From assembly GCF_000378305.1 (NCBI RefSeq), contig NZ_KB899538.1, positions 124,001 through 188,000 on the forward strand: a stretch of 64,000 nucleotides of DNA, read 5' to 3'. Origin of the DNA: Thioalkalivibrio sp. ALJ12 (lineage in GTDB: Bacteria; Pseudomonadota; Gammaproteobacteria; Ectothiorhodospirales; Ectothiorhodospiraceae). A program made the position numbers and the translations under genes. Positions 18,286 to 27,658 of the stretch are shown piece by piece; position 1 is the first letter of the stretch; the number at the start of each line of letters is the position of its first letter. Under the pieces are notes generated by a model. That model ran no database searches. It saw only the letters and a program-made list of their open reading frames with translations, and was not told the DNA's origin.

Positions 18286-18605
18286 TTATTTGCTCGTGCA
18301 AAGAAGTATCCAAGAAACACGCCCGACTGCCGCGACCCCGGCCCGCTATGCGGGCCGGGGTTTCCCTCGCTCCGAGGCTTTTCGCGGGCGGCGCTGAAAC
18401 TCGCTGCGCTGTCGCTTCGCTCAGACAGTCAGCGCCTCTCTTCCCGCGAAAACCCTCTCCACTCGGCGCGACGACAACGGGGGCTGAAGGTCTAAACAGC
18501 GGCGATCCCCATGTTCGTGCTTCTGGATGGAGGCTGGGTCTTCGGACATCTTCGGCACGCTCGGCCTACGGCCATAGCGTGCCGCGCCCGCAAGCGGGCG
18601 CCAAG

Positions 18606-18692
18606 GGTAGGATGCCGATGAGCGTAGCGAATCGCATCAGGGTTGCCCGGACGCTGGGATGGTGCGTTTCGCTGCGCTCAACCGCACCCTAC
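18606..18692. repeat. Palindromic intergenic element
   Basis: Two roughly 32-base arms of the form GGTAGGATGC...GATGAGCG and its inverse, CGCTCAACCGCACCCTAC, are about 75 percent complementary and lie at the centre of the larger inverted repeat. Similar GTAGGGTGCG-type units are widespread in bacterial intergenic DNA. No transposase accompanies it. Confidence 0.6.
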
Positions 18693-19053
18693 GGCGTCGG
18701 AGTTGGGCGAAACGTTGGGGAATGGCTCTTGTTTTGACCTTATCCCCCCGTATGAAGCCCCTTGCGGAAGGGTCCTCGGGACGGACGATTCAAAATAGAA
18801 ACGGGGGCGCTGACTGTCTGAGCGAAGCCAAAGGCGCAGCGAGTTTCAGCGCCGCCGGCCCGAGGGCCCTGGAGCAAGGTCCCCGGGCGGAATCCGGGTG
18901 CCCTTCTTTGGGTACTTTATTGGACAAGCAAGAAAGTGCCTCGCGGCGCGCTCGCGAGTGAGCGCACGGCAGGCGGCCGGACGAAGCCACCGTAAACTCC
19001 AGACGACGAACCAGGCCCCGCCCCAGCAGGGCAGGCGGCCCGGCAACGGGAAA

Positions 19054-22000
19054 TCAGGGTTCGGCGCGGGGGGCGGATGAAGCGCGGCCGCCGCGGCGTT
19101 CGCCGTCGACGTCGGTGACTTCGGCGTCGAGGTCGTGCAGGCGGCGGGTGGTCGCCAGCGGCGAGGTGGTGCCGCGCGCGACCAGGCTGTAGGCCGCCGG
19201 AATCACGAACAGCGTGAACAGCGTGGCAAACAGCACACCGGAGAACACGGCCACCCCGATCACGAAGCGCGTCTCCTCGCCCGGCCCGGAGGCCAGGATC
19301 AGCGGAATCGACCCGGCCACGGTGGTCAGCGCGGTCATCAGCACCGGCCGCAAACGCATGCGCGCCGCCTCGACTACGGCAGTGTCGAAGTCGCGCCCGC
19401 GGTCGCGCAACTGGTTGGCGAACTCGACAATCAGGATGCCGTTCTTGGCCGCCAGCCCGATCAGCATGACCATCCCGATCTGACTGTAGATGTTCAGGGT
19501 CTGGCCAGTCAGGTGTAACCCCAGTAATGCCCCGACCACCGCGAGTGGCACGGTCAGCATGATCACGAACGGGTGCACAAAGCTCTCGAACTGGGCAGCC
19601 AGCACCAGGAACACGACCAGCAGTGCCAGCGCAAAGACGAACAGGATCGCTTCGGAGCCCGTGCGCAGGTCCAGCGACTCGCCCTTGTAGTCGATTCCTG
19701 CCTCGGCCGGGAGCAGCTCGGCCGCCTTCGCATCCAGGGCATCCAGCGCCTGGCCGAGCGTCATCCCGTCCTGCAGGCCGGCGGTCAGCGTAACGGCGCG
19801 GGCTCGGTTATAGCGTTCCAGAGACGAGGGACCGGCAAATTCCTCGTAGGTGACCAGGCTCGACAGCGGCACCATGGAGCCGGCCGCCGAACGCACATAG
19901 AGGTTGTCGATATCCCCCGGGGTGCGGCGCTGGTCGGTCAGGCCCTCGATAATCACGTCATACTCCTCGCCGCGATCGACAAAGGTCGTCACATCGCGCC
20001 CCCCGAGCACGATGTCCAGCGTGCGCCCGACATCGCGCATGGACACACCAAGGTCGCCGGCACGGTCGCGGTCCAGGCGCACATTGATCTGCGGCTGGGT
20101 GGGCTCGTAGTCGAGATCCACGCGGGTGAGGCCGTCGATGCCCTCGGCCGCCTCGCGCATAATCTCGCCCCACTCCTCGAGGGTGTCGTAGTCCGGGCCG
20201 GAGATCACAAACTGCACGGGCGGACCGATGCGTCCGCGCGAGAGGCCCTGGCGCATGACCACGCGCGCCTCGACCCCCGGCATCTCTTCGACGATGCCCC
20301 GCACCTCGTCGATCACCTCCTGCCCCGACATGTCGCGGTCGTCCCAGTGCTCGAGGATGGCGATCACAAAGCCGTTGTTCATCAGCTCCGACCCGCCAAA
20401 TCCGCGCGGCGTACGCACCAGGGCCCGACGGATGGGACCGTCCTCGACCAAGGGCTGAATGCGGGTCTCGATCTCGGCCATCTGGCGGCTCATGTAGTCG
20501 AAATTGGCCCCCTCCGGGCCGTCGACCATCACGAAGAAGGCACCGCGATCCTCCTGTGGCGCAAACTCCTCGGGCAGGGTGTCGAACAGATACCAGGCGG
20601 CCGCGAGCACGAGCGCCAGGATCGGCACGATCAGCCAGGCTCCCTTAAGGCCGGTCTGCAGCGCACGCCCGTAACCGCGTTCCAGGTAGGAAAAGCCGCG
20701 ACTGATAAAGCGCGCCGCGCCGGTGTCATCGTCGCCCTTGTGCATCAGCCGCCCGGACAGCACGGGCGCGAGGGTGAGCGCGACCAGGCTGGAGAAGAAC
20801 ACGGCGATCGCCATCGCGATCGCAAACTCGGTGAACAGACGCCCGACCGTGCCCTCGAGGAAGGCCAGCGGCACAAACACCGCAATCAGCACCGAGGTGG
20901 TCGCGACGATCGCGAAGCCCACCTGCCCGGCGCCACGATAGGCCGCCAGCAGACCGGGCTCGCCACGCTCGATGCGCCGGTGGATGTTCTCCAGCATCAC
21001 GATGGAGTCATCCACCACCAACCCCACGGCGAGCACTAGCGCCAGCAGGGTCAACAGGTTGACCGAGAACCCGAACAGGTTGATGCCGATAAAGGCCGCC
21101 GTGATCGCCACGGGCACCGTCACCGCCGGGATGATGGTCGCCCGCCAGCTCCCCAGGAACAGCCAGATCACGAATACGACCGCCGCCGTCGCCACGGCCA
21201 GCGTGATGTAGACCTCGCGGATCGCCCCCTCGATGAACACCGACTCGTCGTAGGTGGTCACCAGCGAGGTACCCTCCGGCAGGCTGTCCTGCAGATCGGC
21301 GGCCAGGGCCTTCACCCCGTTGGCGACATCCAGCACGTTTGCATTCGACTGACGGATGATCCCCAGGCCGATCATGTCCTCGCGGTTGCCGCGGAACTCG
21401 CTGCGTTCGGTGTCGGCGCCGATGTTCACCTCGGCGACGTCGCTCAGCCGCACCAGCTGCCCTTCCTCGCCACGCTTGAGCACGAGGTTGGAGAAGTCTT
21501 CCGGGGTGCGGTACTGGCGATCGACCCGCACCGTGAACTCGCGCTCGACCGACTCCAGACGCCCGGCCGGGAGCTCGACGTTCTCCTGTTCCAGGGCATC
21601 GGCGATGTCCGTTACGGTCAGCTCGCGCGCGGCCAGGGCCTCGCGGTCCACCCAGATCCGCATCGCATAGCTGCGCGCACCGCCGCGGCGCACCAGCGCG
21701 ACACCATCCACCACCGAGATGCGGTCGATCAGGTGACGCTCCGCGTAGTCCGCCAGCTCCAGCTGATCCATCGTGGTACTGGACAGGTTCAGCCAGAGGA
21801 TCGGGTTGGCGTCGGCATCCGCCTTGGTGACCTCCGGCGGGTCAATATCCTCGGGCAGGTCGCGCATCGCGCGGCTGACGGCCTCGCGCACGTCGTTGGC
21901 CGCCGCGTCCAGGTCGCGATTCAGGTTGAATTCGATGGTAATGCGGGACTGGCCGTCCTCGCTGGTGGACTCCACATAGCGGATGCCCTCGATCCCCGCG

Positions 22001-22212
22001 ACCCGGTCTTCCAGCCGCTGGGTCACCTCGCGCTCGATGATGTCGCCGCTGGCGCCTGGGTAGACGGTGTCGATCGTGACCACGGGCGGGTCCACGTCGG
22101 GGTATTCACGTAGCGGCAGGTTGTCGTAGGCGATCAGGCCGAAGGTAATCAGCAGCAGGTTGAAGACAATCGCCAGGACCGGACGGCGATTGGCGACATC
22201 CGAGATAATCAT
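19054..22212 (-). CDS. RND-family efflux transporter, inner-membrane pump (HAE-1 type)
   Basis: 1052 residues with the two-fold RND layout: a membrane segment at the start (about 10-30), a large periplasmic loop, six helices, then a repeat of the same. NLFGFSVNLLTLLALVLAVG and GLVVDDSIVMLENI (near 390-415) hold the Asp pair of the proton relay. It would use the proton-motive force to export drugs or other hydrophobic compounds through a tripartite complex. Its start codon overlaps the adaptor stop codon by four bases. The partner outer-membrane channel is not here. The final residues RASSAPRAEP come from a repeat arm shared with the MFS gene. Confidence 0.93.
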   Translation of the reverse strand: MIISDVANRRPVLAIVFNLLLITFGLIAYDNLPLREYPDVDPPVVTIDTVYPGASGDIIEREVTQRLEDRVAGIEGIRYVESTSEDGQSRITIEFNLNRDLDAAANDVREAVSRAMRDLPEDIDPPEVTKADADANPILWLNLSSTTMDQLELADYAERHLIDRISVVDGVALVRRGGARSYAMRIWVDREALAARELTVTDIADALEQENVELPAGRLESVEREFTVRVDRQYRTPEDFSNLVLKRGEEGQLVRLSDVAEVNIGADTERSEFRGNREDMIGLGIIRQSNANVLDVANGVKALAADLQDSLPEGTSLVTTYDESVFIEGAIREVYITLAVATAAVVFVIWLFLGSWRATIIPAVTVPVAITAAFIGINLFGFSVNLLTLLALVLAVGLVVDDSIVMLENIHRRIERGEPGLLAAYRGAGQVGFAIVATTSVLIAVFVPLAFLEGTVGRLFTEFAIAMAIAVFFSSLVALTLAPVLSGRLMHKGDDDTGAARFISRGFSYLERGYGRALQTGLKGAWLIVPILALVLAAAWYLFDTLPEEFAPQEDRGAFFVMVDGPEGANFDYMSRQMAEIETRIQPLVEDGPIRRALVRTPRGFGGSELMNNGFVIAILEHWDDRDMSGQEVIDEVRGIVEEMPGVEARVVMRQGLSRGRIGPPVQFVISGPDYDTLEEWGEIMREAAEGIDGLTRVDLDYEPTQPQINVRLDRDRAGDLGVSMRDVGRTLDIVLGGRDVTTFVDRGEEYDVIIEGLTDQRRTPGDIDNLYVRSAAGSMVPLSSLVTYEEFAGPSSLERYNRARAVTLTAGLQDGMTLGQALDALDAKAAELLPAEAGIDYKGESLDLRTGSEAILFVFALALLVVFLVLAAQFESFVHPFVIMLTVPLAVVGALLGLHLTGQTLNIYSQIGMVMLIGLAAKNGILIVEFANQLRDRGRDFDTAVVEAARMRLRPVLMTALTTVAGSIPLILASGPGEETRFVIGVAVFSGVLFATLFTLFVIPAAYSLVARGTTSPLATTRRLHDLDAEVTDVDGERRGGRASSAPRAEP

Positions 22213-23324
22213 TGCGCGTCACCGGCCTCGCCGGTTTCCAGGAACTCGGGCACGCGCGGCGGCAGCACGCGCACGGACTGCCCGTCCCGCACTCGGGACA
22301 CGCCCTCGGAGACGACCACATCCCCGGTTTCCAGCCCGGACAGGATCTCGGCAAAGCCCGGCATGCGACGCCCAATGCGGATCCGTACGCGCTCTACCGT
22401 GCCGTCATCCAGATGGCGGAAGGTGAAGTGCTGATCGGCCACCTGTTGAACCGCGCCCTCGGGGATGGCGACCCGTTCGACCGGATCCAGCGCCAGGCGA
22501 ATATTGACCAGCATCCCCGGGCGCAGGATGAAGTCGGGGTTGTCCACCGTCGCGCGCACCGTCAGCGTCCGGGTCGACACATCGAGGCGGTTGCTAACCG
22601 CCGAGACCTGTCCCTCGAACACCCCGATCGCGCTGCGACCATAGACCGTGCTACCCAGCGGGATCGCGGCCGCGTGCCGCTCGGGGACCGCGAAATCGAC
22701 CCTCACCCGCTCGATATCATCCAGCTCCGCGATCGGGGTACCGGGGCTCACCAGCGAACCGGGACTCACCTGGCGCAGGCCCAGCCGGCCGGAAAATGGG
22801 GCGCGGATCGTGCGGTTGGCCACGCGCGCCTCGGCGGCCGCCAGCCGGGCCTCGGCCTCGCTCAGGCGCGAGCGCTGCTGGTCCACCTGCTGCTGTGTCA
22901 CAACGCCATCGGCCACGCGATCGCGCACACGTTCCAGTTCGCGCTCGGCCTCTTCGACCTGAACACGCGCCTCGCGCAGAGCCGCCTCGGCCTCGTCTGC
23001 ATCCAGGCGGACCAGGATCTGCCCTGCCTCGACCTCGTCACCATCGTCGAACAGGACCTCGACCACGCGCTCGGTCACGTTCGCGGTGACCAGCACCGAT
23101 TCGTTGGCGCGAACGGTACCCAGGGACTCGACAATGGTTTCGAAGGTGCGCGGCTGCACGGTTGAGGTCCGCACCGGCGTGCGGCGATCCGCCTCCTCGG
23201 GGGCCTCGTCGGCGGCCTGCGCGTCGCCACTGTTCGACTGGAATTCGCCCTCGAGCCCGTACCAGGCAGCCACGCCCAGCGCGAGCACAGCTACCAACCC
23301 CAGCAACCAGCCAATCGCCTTCAC
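22209..23324 (-). CDS. RND efflux periplasmic adaptor (membrane fusion protein)
   Basis: 371 residues starting with a GTG behind GAGGGG. A single N-terminal membrane segment (about 5-22) is followed by a barrel-sandwich/lipoyl half-motif around VLVTANVTERVVEV, a coiled-coil hairpin (about 110-165, rich in Ala, Glu, Arg, Gln), the second lipoyl half at TIRAPFSGRLGLRQVSPG, and beta-barrel domains. These features are typical of MFP adaptors such as those of MexAB-type pumps. Coupled to the pump gene by ATGA. A strong terminator sits only 17 bases upstream of its start, so its expression may depend on read-through. Confidence 0.93.
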   Translation of the reverse strand: MKAIGWLLGLVAVLALGVAAWYGLEGEFQSNSGDAQAADEAPEEADRRTPVRTSTVQPRTFETIVESLGTVRANESVLVTANVTERVVEVLFDDGDEVEAGQILVRLDADEAEAALREARVQVEEAERELERVRDRVADGVVTQQQVDQQRSRLSEAEARLAAAEARVANRTIRAPFSGRLGLRQVSPGSLVSPGTPIAELDDIERVRVDFAVPERHAAAIPLGSTVYGRSAIGVFEGQVSAVSNRLDVSTRTLTVRATVDNPDFILRPGMLVNIRLALDPVERVAIPEGAVQQVADQHFTFRHLDDGTVERVRIRIGRRMPGFAEILSGLETGDVVVSEGVSRVRDGQSVRVLPPRVPEFLETGEAGDAQ

Positions 23325-23340
23325 CCAGCCAACCCCTCGC

Positions 23341-23373
23341 TAAAAAGCGGGCCCGAGCAAGCCCGGGCCCGCG
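23341..23373 (-). terminator. Terminator or attenuator between the GS-hydroquinone reductase and RND genes
   Basis: On the minus strand a 9-bp GC stem (GCGGGCCCG with CGGGCCCGC) is followed by TTTTTA. It stands between the GS-hydroquinone reductase stop and the adaptor start, leaving just 17 bases before the adaptor GTG, so no separate promoter fits downstream of it. Either it separates two units whose promoter overlaps it, or it acts as an attenuator. Confidence 0.7.
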
Positions 23374-23400
23374 TAATCCTCGCCAATAGTGTAACGACCG

Positions 23401-24417
23401 TCACATTTCCGCGGCGTTCCGGAGTTCGGCCGGGAGATCCCCCAGCGGCCGACCGTGCGGCGCACTGTAATCGATCACCGGGCCCTTCGGCACGATGCGG
23501 CTGGGGTTCAGCATCGGGTGGCTGCCGTAGTAGTGCGCCTTGATGTGATCCATGCGCACGGTCTCGGCCACGCCGGGGCGCTGGTAGAGCATGCGCAGGT
23601 AGGCCGACAGCGCCGGGAAGTCGATGATGCGCTGGCGGTTGCACTTGAAGTGGCTGTAGTAAACCGGATCAAAGCGCACCAGGGTGGTGAACAGTCGCCA
23701 GTCGGCCTCGGTGATCCGGTCGCCCACCAGGAACGGCTGACGCACCAGGCGGTCCTCCAGCCAGTCCAGGGTCTCGAACAGGCGGTCCCAGGCGGCATCG
23801 TAGGCCTGCTGGGAGGTTGCGAAACCCGAGCGGTAGACGCCGTTGTTCACATTTTCATAGACGCGATCGTTGACCGCGTGGATCTCCTCGCGCAGGTCCT
23901 CCGGGTAGAAATCCAGCGTATTGCCGGTGATGCCGTCGAAGGCGCTGTTGAACATGCGCACCAGGTCTTCCGACTCGTTGTTCACGATCCGGTCGGTCTG
24001 GGTGTCAAACAGCACCGGCACGGTCACGATGCCCGTGTACTTCGGATCGGTGCGGGTGTAGAGCTCGTGCATGTAGCGGGAGCCGTGCACGCGGTCGCCG
24101 GTGCAGCCGTCGCAGTCATCGAAGGACCAGCCGGCGTCGCCCATGTAGTGATGCACCACCGACAGCCCGATGTGCGACTCCAGACCCTTGAGCTTGCGCA
24201 GGATCAGCGCGCGATGCGCCCAGGGGCAGGCATAGGAGACGTACAGGTGGTAGCGCCCGGACTCGGCCGGGTAGCCGCCCTCGCCCAGCGGGCCCGCGGA
24301 GCCGTCGGCGGTCACGTAGTTGCGGTATTGCTGGTCCTGGCGCACGAACTCTCCGTTCTCGTCGGACTCCTCTTCCAGCCAGCCCTCGCGCAGTTCGCCG
24401 TTGATCAGAAGACTCAT
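23401..24417 (-). CDS. Glutathionyl-hydroquinone reductase (YqjG/ECM4 family)
   Basis: 338 residues, the length of the GS-hydroquinone reductase class of glutathione transferases. The catalytic Cys is in YVSYACPWAHRALI, and the N-terminal thioredoxin-fold domain is followed by the all-helical C-terminal domain. These enzymes use glutathione to reduce glutathionyl-hydroquinones in the cytoplasm. Proximity to gshA (24.6 kb) and to an RND pump suggests detoxification of quinones or xenobiotics. A Shine-Dalgarno GAGGGA precedes the ATG. CDGC near 112 is a further cysteine pair of unknown purpose. Confidence 0.9.
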   Translation of the reverse strand: MSLLINGELREGWLEEESDENGEFVRQDQQYRNYVTADGSAGPLGEGGYPAESGRYHLYVSYACPWAHRALILRKLKGLESHIGLSVVHHYMGDAGWSFDDCDGCTGDRVHGSRYMHELYTRTDPKYTGIVTVPVLFDTQTDRIVNNESEDLVRMFNSAFDGITGNTLDFYPEDLREEIHAVNDRVYENVNNGVYRSGFATSQQAYDAAWDRLFETLDWLEDRLVRQPFLVGDRITEADWRLFTTLVRFDPVYYSHFKCNRQRIIDFPALSAYLRMLYQRPGVAETVRMDHIKAHYYGSHPMLNPSRIVPKGPVIDYSAPHGRPLGDLPAELRNAAEM

Positions 24418-24555
24418 GGGGTTCCCTCTGTAGCGGTCCAGTCGCCACGGTTACGGATGATGGCTTCGATTATCATGTCGATAAATTCGAAGATAAATCG
24501 CGTTGTTTCCGCTTGAAGATTCGAAAATATCGAATCAACAACCAAACACTAAGGT

Positions 24556-26142
24556 TCAGGAGGCGCGCAGCGTGCCGTCGAAGTAGCGGGCAAGGAAGGT
24601 ATCGAAGTCCAGGGTATCGGCCGCCTCGATCGCGGCCTGCTCCGCCAGGCTCTGGCGCGCCAGGGCCTCCAGCGTCTCGGCGCGCGGCAGCGGACCGTTG
24701 AAGCGAAACGCCTCGCGGTGCTGCGCGGACAGACGGCTGGCGTAGCGGTAGAAGCCCTCCTCGCGCGCCATCATGTCCTCCAGCATGCGCGCCGAGGGAG
24801 TCAGATCGGCCTGCTCGACCTTGCCCCACTGCTCGCTTAGCGCACGGCGGTACGGGTCGCCCGGCAGTTCCTGGTCAAGGATTGCGGCGACCGGGCGCAT
24901 CAGGGCCAGCAGTTCGCGCGCCCAGTCCTGCAGCGCGACCTCGCCGCCGGGGCGACGCAGTGCAAGCCCCGGGCGGCGGCCATAGTGCGCCACATCGAGC
25001 AGGTTGGCATCGATCGCGTCCAGCTCACCCGCCTCCAGCTGTGGGCTCGGCTGCAGCAGGCAGGCCAGGGCGAACACCTCCAGAAAGCGCAGCTGGGTCT
25101 CGTCCACCCCCAGCGGGTGCTGGGCGTTGATGTCCACCGAGCGCAGTTCGACGTACTCGATCCCGCGCGCCTCCAGCGCATCGGTGGGCTTCTCGAAGCG
25201 CTCCAGCGGCTGCTTCGGGCGCACCGTGGAGTAATACTCGTTCTCGATCTGCAGGATGTTGGCGTTCAGCTGGCGATACTCGCCATCGACCTTCACGCCG
25301 ATGCGCTCCCACTCGGGACTGGGCGTGTTGATCGCGCAGCGCAGCGAGTCGACGTAACCGCCAAGGGAGTTGTAGTCCGCCTTGATGCCGGTGTCCGCCT
25401 CCTTGCGGTTGGTGTACCCGATGTCGCCCATGCGCAGGCTGGTCGCATGCGGGAGGTAGGAGGTGTCGTCGTCGAAGTCCTCGAGCACCGCGCCGTGGCC
25501 CTCGAGGAAGGAATTGCACACCGCCGGCGAGGCCCCGAACAGATACGGCACCAGCCAGCCGAAGCGCAGCAGGTTGCGGATCATGCCCATCATGCGCTCG
25601 TCGCGGAACGCGCGGTCGTCCTGTTCGCCCAGCACCTGCGCGAGCGCCGGCCAGAACTCGGGGCGCGGGGAATAGTTGAAGTGCACCCCGGCGATCACCT
25701 GCATTTTGCGCCCGTAGCGGTGCCCCAGCCCGATGCGATAAACGGTCTTCATGCGTCCGGCGTTGGACGTGCCGTACTGCGCGACCGGGATCGCGTTGTC
25801 GTCGGCGGTCACGCAGGGCATGGAAGTGGACCACAGGATCTCGTCGCCGACATTGGCGGCGGCGAAGGCCTGCAGGTCGTGCAGGAAACCCAGCGTCTCG
25901 CGCACATCGTCGAACGGCGGGGTGACCAGCTCCAGCAGGGCCTCGGAGTAGTCGGTCGTGATATTCGGGTGGGTCAGCGCCGAACCCAGTGCCGCCGGGT
26001 GTGGGGTCAGGGCCGGCGAGCCCTGCGGGCCGACGCGCAGGGTCTCCTTCTCCAGGCCAATGCGCCCGTGCAGGCCAGTGCCCGCCAGGCGCTCCGCCAG
26101 CTGCGCGACCAGTCCCTGCAGATTGCGTTCGTCGGTTCCCAC
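24556..26142 (-). CDS. gshA: Glutamate-cysteine ligase GshA
   Basis: About 528 residues from a GTG at 26142, the same length as typical proteobacterial GshA; a TTG 27 bases earlier is also open. Class I features include GRIGLEKETLRV near 25, TTDYSEALLELVTPP near 60, and the conserved ATP- and substrate-binding blocks SLRMGDIGYTNR and EYVELRSVDINAQHPLG. It carries out the first step of glutathione synthesis in the cytoplasm. It sits beside the GS-hydroquinone reductase but 138 bases upstream on the same strand. gshB is not in the window, and a GCS2-type relative is present at 3.2 kb. Confidence 0.95.
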   Translation of the reverse strand: MGTDERNLQGLVAQLAERLAGTGLHGRIGLEKETLRVGPQGSPALTPHPAALGSALTHPNITTDYSEALLELVTPPFDDVRETLGFLHDLQAFAAANVGDEILWSTSMPCVTADDNAIPVAQYGTSNAGRMKTVYRIGLGHRYGRKMQVIAGVHFNYSPRPEFWPALAQVLGEQDDRAFRDERMMGMIRNLLRFGWLVPYLFGASPAVCNSFLEGHGAVLEDFDDDTSYLPHATSLRMGDIGYTNRKEADTGIKADYNSLGGYVDSLRCAINTPSPEWERIGVKVDGEYRQLNANILQIENEYYSTVRPKQPLERFEKPTDALEARGIEYVELRSVDINAQHPLGVDETQLRFLEVFALACLLQPSPQLEAGELDAIDANLLDVAHYGRRPGLALRRPGGEVALQDWARELLALMRPVAAILDQELPGDPYRRALSEQWGKVEQADLTPSARMLEDMMAREEGFYRYASRLSAQHREAFRFNGPLPRAETLEALARQSLAEQAAIEAADTLDFDTFLARYFDGTLRAS

Positions 26143-26289
26143 TGGGCTGCGTTTCCTGCCTGTCTGCAAACCCGGCGAACATACCGGAATGCGCCCCCGG
26201 GGTCACATGCAACCGGCACGGGGTTGCGGGAAGCCCAGCGCCCGCGCAACCTTGCCGGCAACCGTTTGCGCTGACCGGAAGCCACCGAG

Positions 26290-27102
26290 ATGTCCAGTAA
26301 CGATTTACCCGATGACCTGATGGAACGCTTGAGCGCCCGTGCCCGCCGCGAAGGCCAGGACCCGCAGGCCCTGATAGAGCGCTGGCTGGAGACGCCGGCG
26401 ACCGCCGCCAGCCTGCATGTCTCGGCCCCGGTGAACGCCCTGGTCGAGGGGCTTTATCGCGAGGACACGACGATCGCCGACATCCTCGATCGCGGCGATT
26501 TCGGGCTGGGGACCTTCAACGACCTCGACGGCGAGATGGTGGTCCTGGATGGCGAGGTCTTCCAGCTGCGCTCGGACGGCCGCGCCTACGCGGTCAGCCC
26601 GGAGACACGCACGCCCTTCGCCTGCGTCACGCGCTTTCGCCCGTGGAGCGAGGAAACCATCGACACCCCGATGGACTACGACGGGCTGCTCGCCCTGTTC
26701 AACCGCCTGATCCCGTCGCACAACATGGTCTACGCGATCCGGCTGGATGGCGTGTTCGATTACGTGCGCACCCGCTCGGTCCCGCGCCAGGACGCCTACC
26801 GGCCGCTGGTGGAGGTTGCCCGCGAGCAGCCGGAGTACGAATTCGAGGGCATTGAGGGTTCGATGGCCGGCTTCTGGACCCCCGAGTTCATGCAGTCAGT
26901 TGCGGTGCCCGGCTACCATCTGCATTTCGTGGACGCCGACCGCCGCTGCGGCGGTCACCTGCTGGAGGCCCGTCCGCGATCCATCCGCATCGCCCTGCAA
27001 CACCTCCCGCGCGTGGACCTGGGCCTGCCCATGACACTGGACTATCTGACCGCGGACCTGTCGCGGGACACATCCGAGGATCTGAACGAGGCCGAACACT
27101 GA
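26290..27102 (+). CDS. budA: Alpha-acetolactate decarboxylase
   Basis: 270 residues. The domain from about 45 to 260 matches the BudA/AlsD family: GDFGLGTFNDLDGEMVVLDG near 77, FEGIEGSMAGFWTPEF near 185, and the zinc-binding YHLHFVD near 213. It decarboxylates acetolactate to acetoin. The first 40 residues form an extra helical, basic segment (SARARREGQDPQALIERWL) that resembles a small ribbon-helix-helix or coiled tail and is not usual in the family. No acetolactate synthase gene is adjacent, so it may drain acetolactate overflow from branched-chain amino acid synthesis. Confidence 0.88.
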   Translation: MSSNDLPDDLMERLSARARREGQDPQALIERWLETPATAASLHVSAPVNALVEGLYREDTTIADILDRGDFGLGTFNDLDGEMVVLDGEVFQLRSDGRAYAVSPETRTPFACVTRFRPWSEETIDTPMDYDGLLALFNRLIPSHNMVYAIRLDGVFDYVRTRSVPRQDAYRPLVEVAREQPEYEFEGIEGSMAGFWTPEFMQSVAVPGYHLHFVDADRRCGGHLLEARPRSIRIALQHLPRVDLGLPMTLDYLTADLSRDTSEDLNEAEH

Positions 27103-27180
27103 CCTGACCGTTCATACGCGCCTTTGCCTGCGCCCGCGCTGCATATTAGTCTTTTCTTATTTTTGGTAATCGGAGCGCCC

Positions 27181-27579
27181 GTGGACCAGGAAAGACAACG
27201 CCGCAGCTGGGACGAGATCGTGGTGGATGCCCTGCGCACGCCCGCCGCCTGGCTGTTTCTGCTCGGGCTGGCAGCGGGCGCCGGGATAGTGCACTGGGGC
27301 GTCGAGCCGGGGCCGCCCGAGGGGGTCCTGATGGTCACCCTGCACAATGACAGCGAGGTCCCCATCCGCGCGGTTCACTTCGACTTCGGGCACGACCTGT
27401 CCGAGTCGTCGCTGCGCGAGGGCGAGATCGGCCCCGGAGAACGCCGCCGTGTGGCCCTGAACCACCCGCCCGGGGCCGGTTTCAACGTGGAGATCCGCTA
27501 CGCCGACGGCCATGAACAGGAGTTCTGCGCCAACCGCGGCGTGGAGGGCCGGGAGCAGGAAGTCCGGGTCTATCGCTGA
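27181..27579 (+). CDS. Single-pass membrane hypothetical protein
   Basis: 132 residues from a GTG with GGAG six bases upstream. An N-terminal cytoplasmic stretch is followed by one membrane helix (about 23-42, WLFLLGLAAGAGIVHW) and a beta-rich periplasmic-side domain beginning LMVTLHNDSEVPIRAVHFDFG. One Cys is near the end (FCANRG). I do not recognise the family. It sits between the acetolactate decarboxylase and an AraC regulator, all on the same strand. Confidence 0.65.
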   Translation: MDQERQRRSWDEIVVDALRTPAAWLFLLGLAAGAGIVHWGVEPGPPEGVLMVTLHNDSEVPIRAVHFDFGHDLSESSLREGEIGPGERRRVALNHPPGAGFNVEIRYADGHEQEFCANRGVEGREQEVRVYR

Positions 27580-27658
27580 CATCCCCGTCGCGGTCATCCC
27601 GTGACAAGTGGATCGACGGCTCGCCATGGCCTATAAGCCAGGTTGCGGGGTGCAGACG

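Larger units (their letters stand above)
18118..19085. repeat. Large imperfect inverted repeat filling a gene-free region
   Basis: Between 18151 and 19053 I see no gene. Left and right arms match in reverse complement in at least four blocks: 18118-18172 with 19031-19085; 18206-18243 with 18961-18997; 18307-18326 with 18895-18913; and 18390-18436 with 18806-18853. The outer block is the strongest (about 50 of 55 bases) and runs into the 3' ends of both convergent genes. Block three carries a CCAAGAAA-type sequence seen next to genes in many proteobacteria. The centre holds a separate palindromic element. The stretch looks like a compound of repetitive intergenic modules, not decayed coding DNA. 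Confidence 0.8.

Noticed and set aside
18151-19053. Decayed gene in the gene-free region
   Set aside because: Short open frames exist but are low-complexity, and the sequence is explained by matched inverted-repeat blocks.
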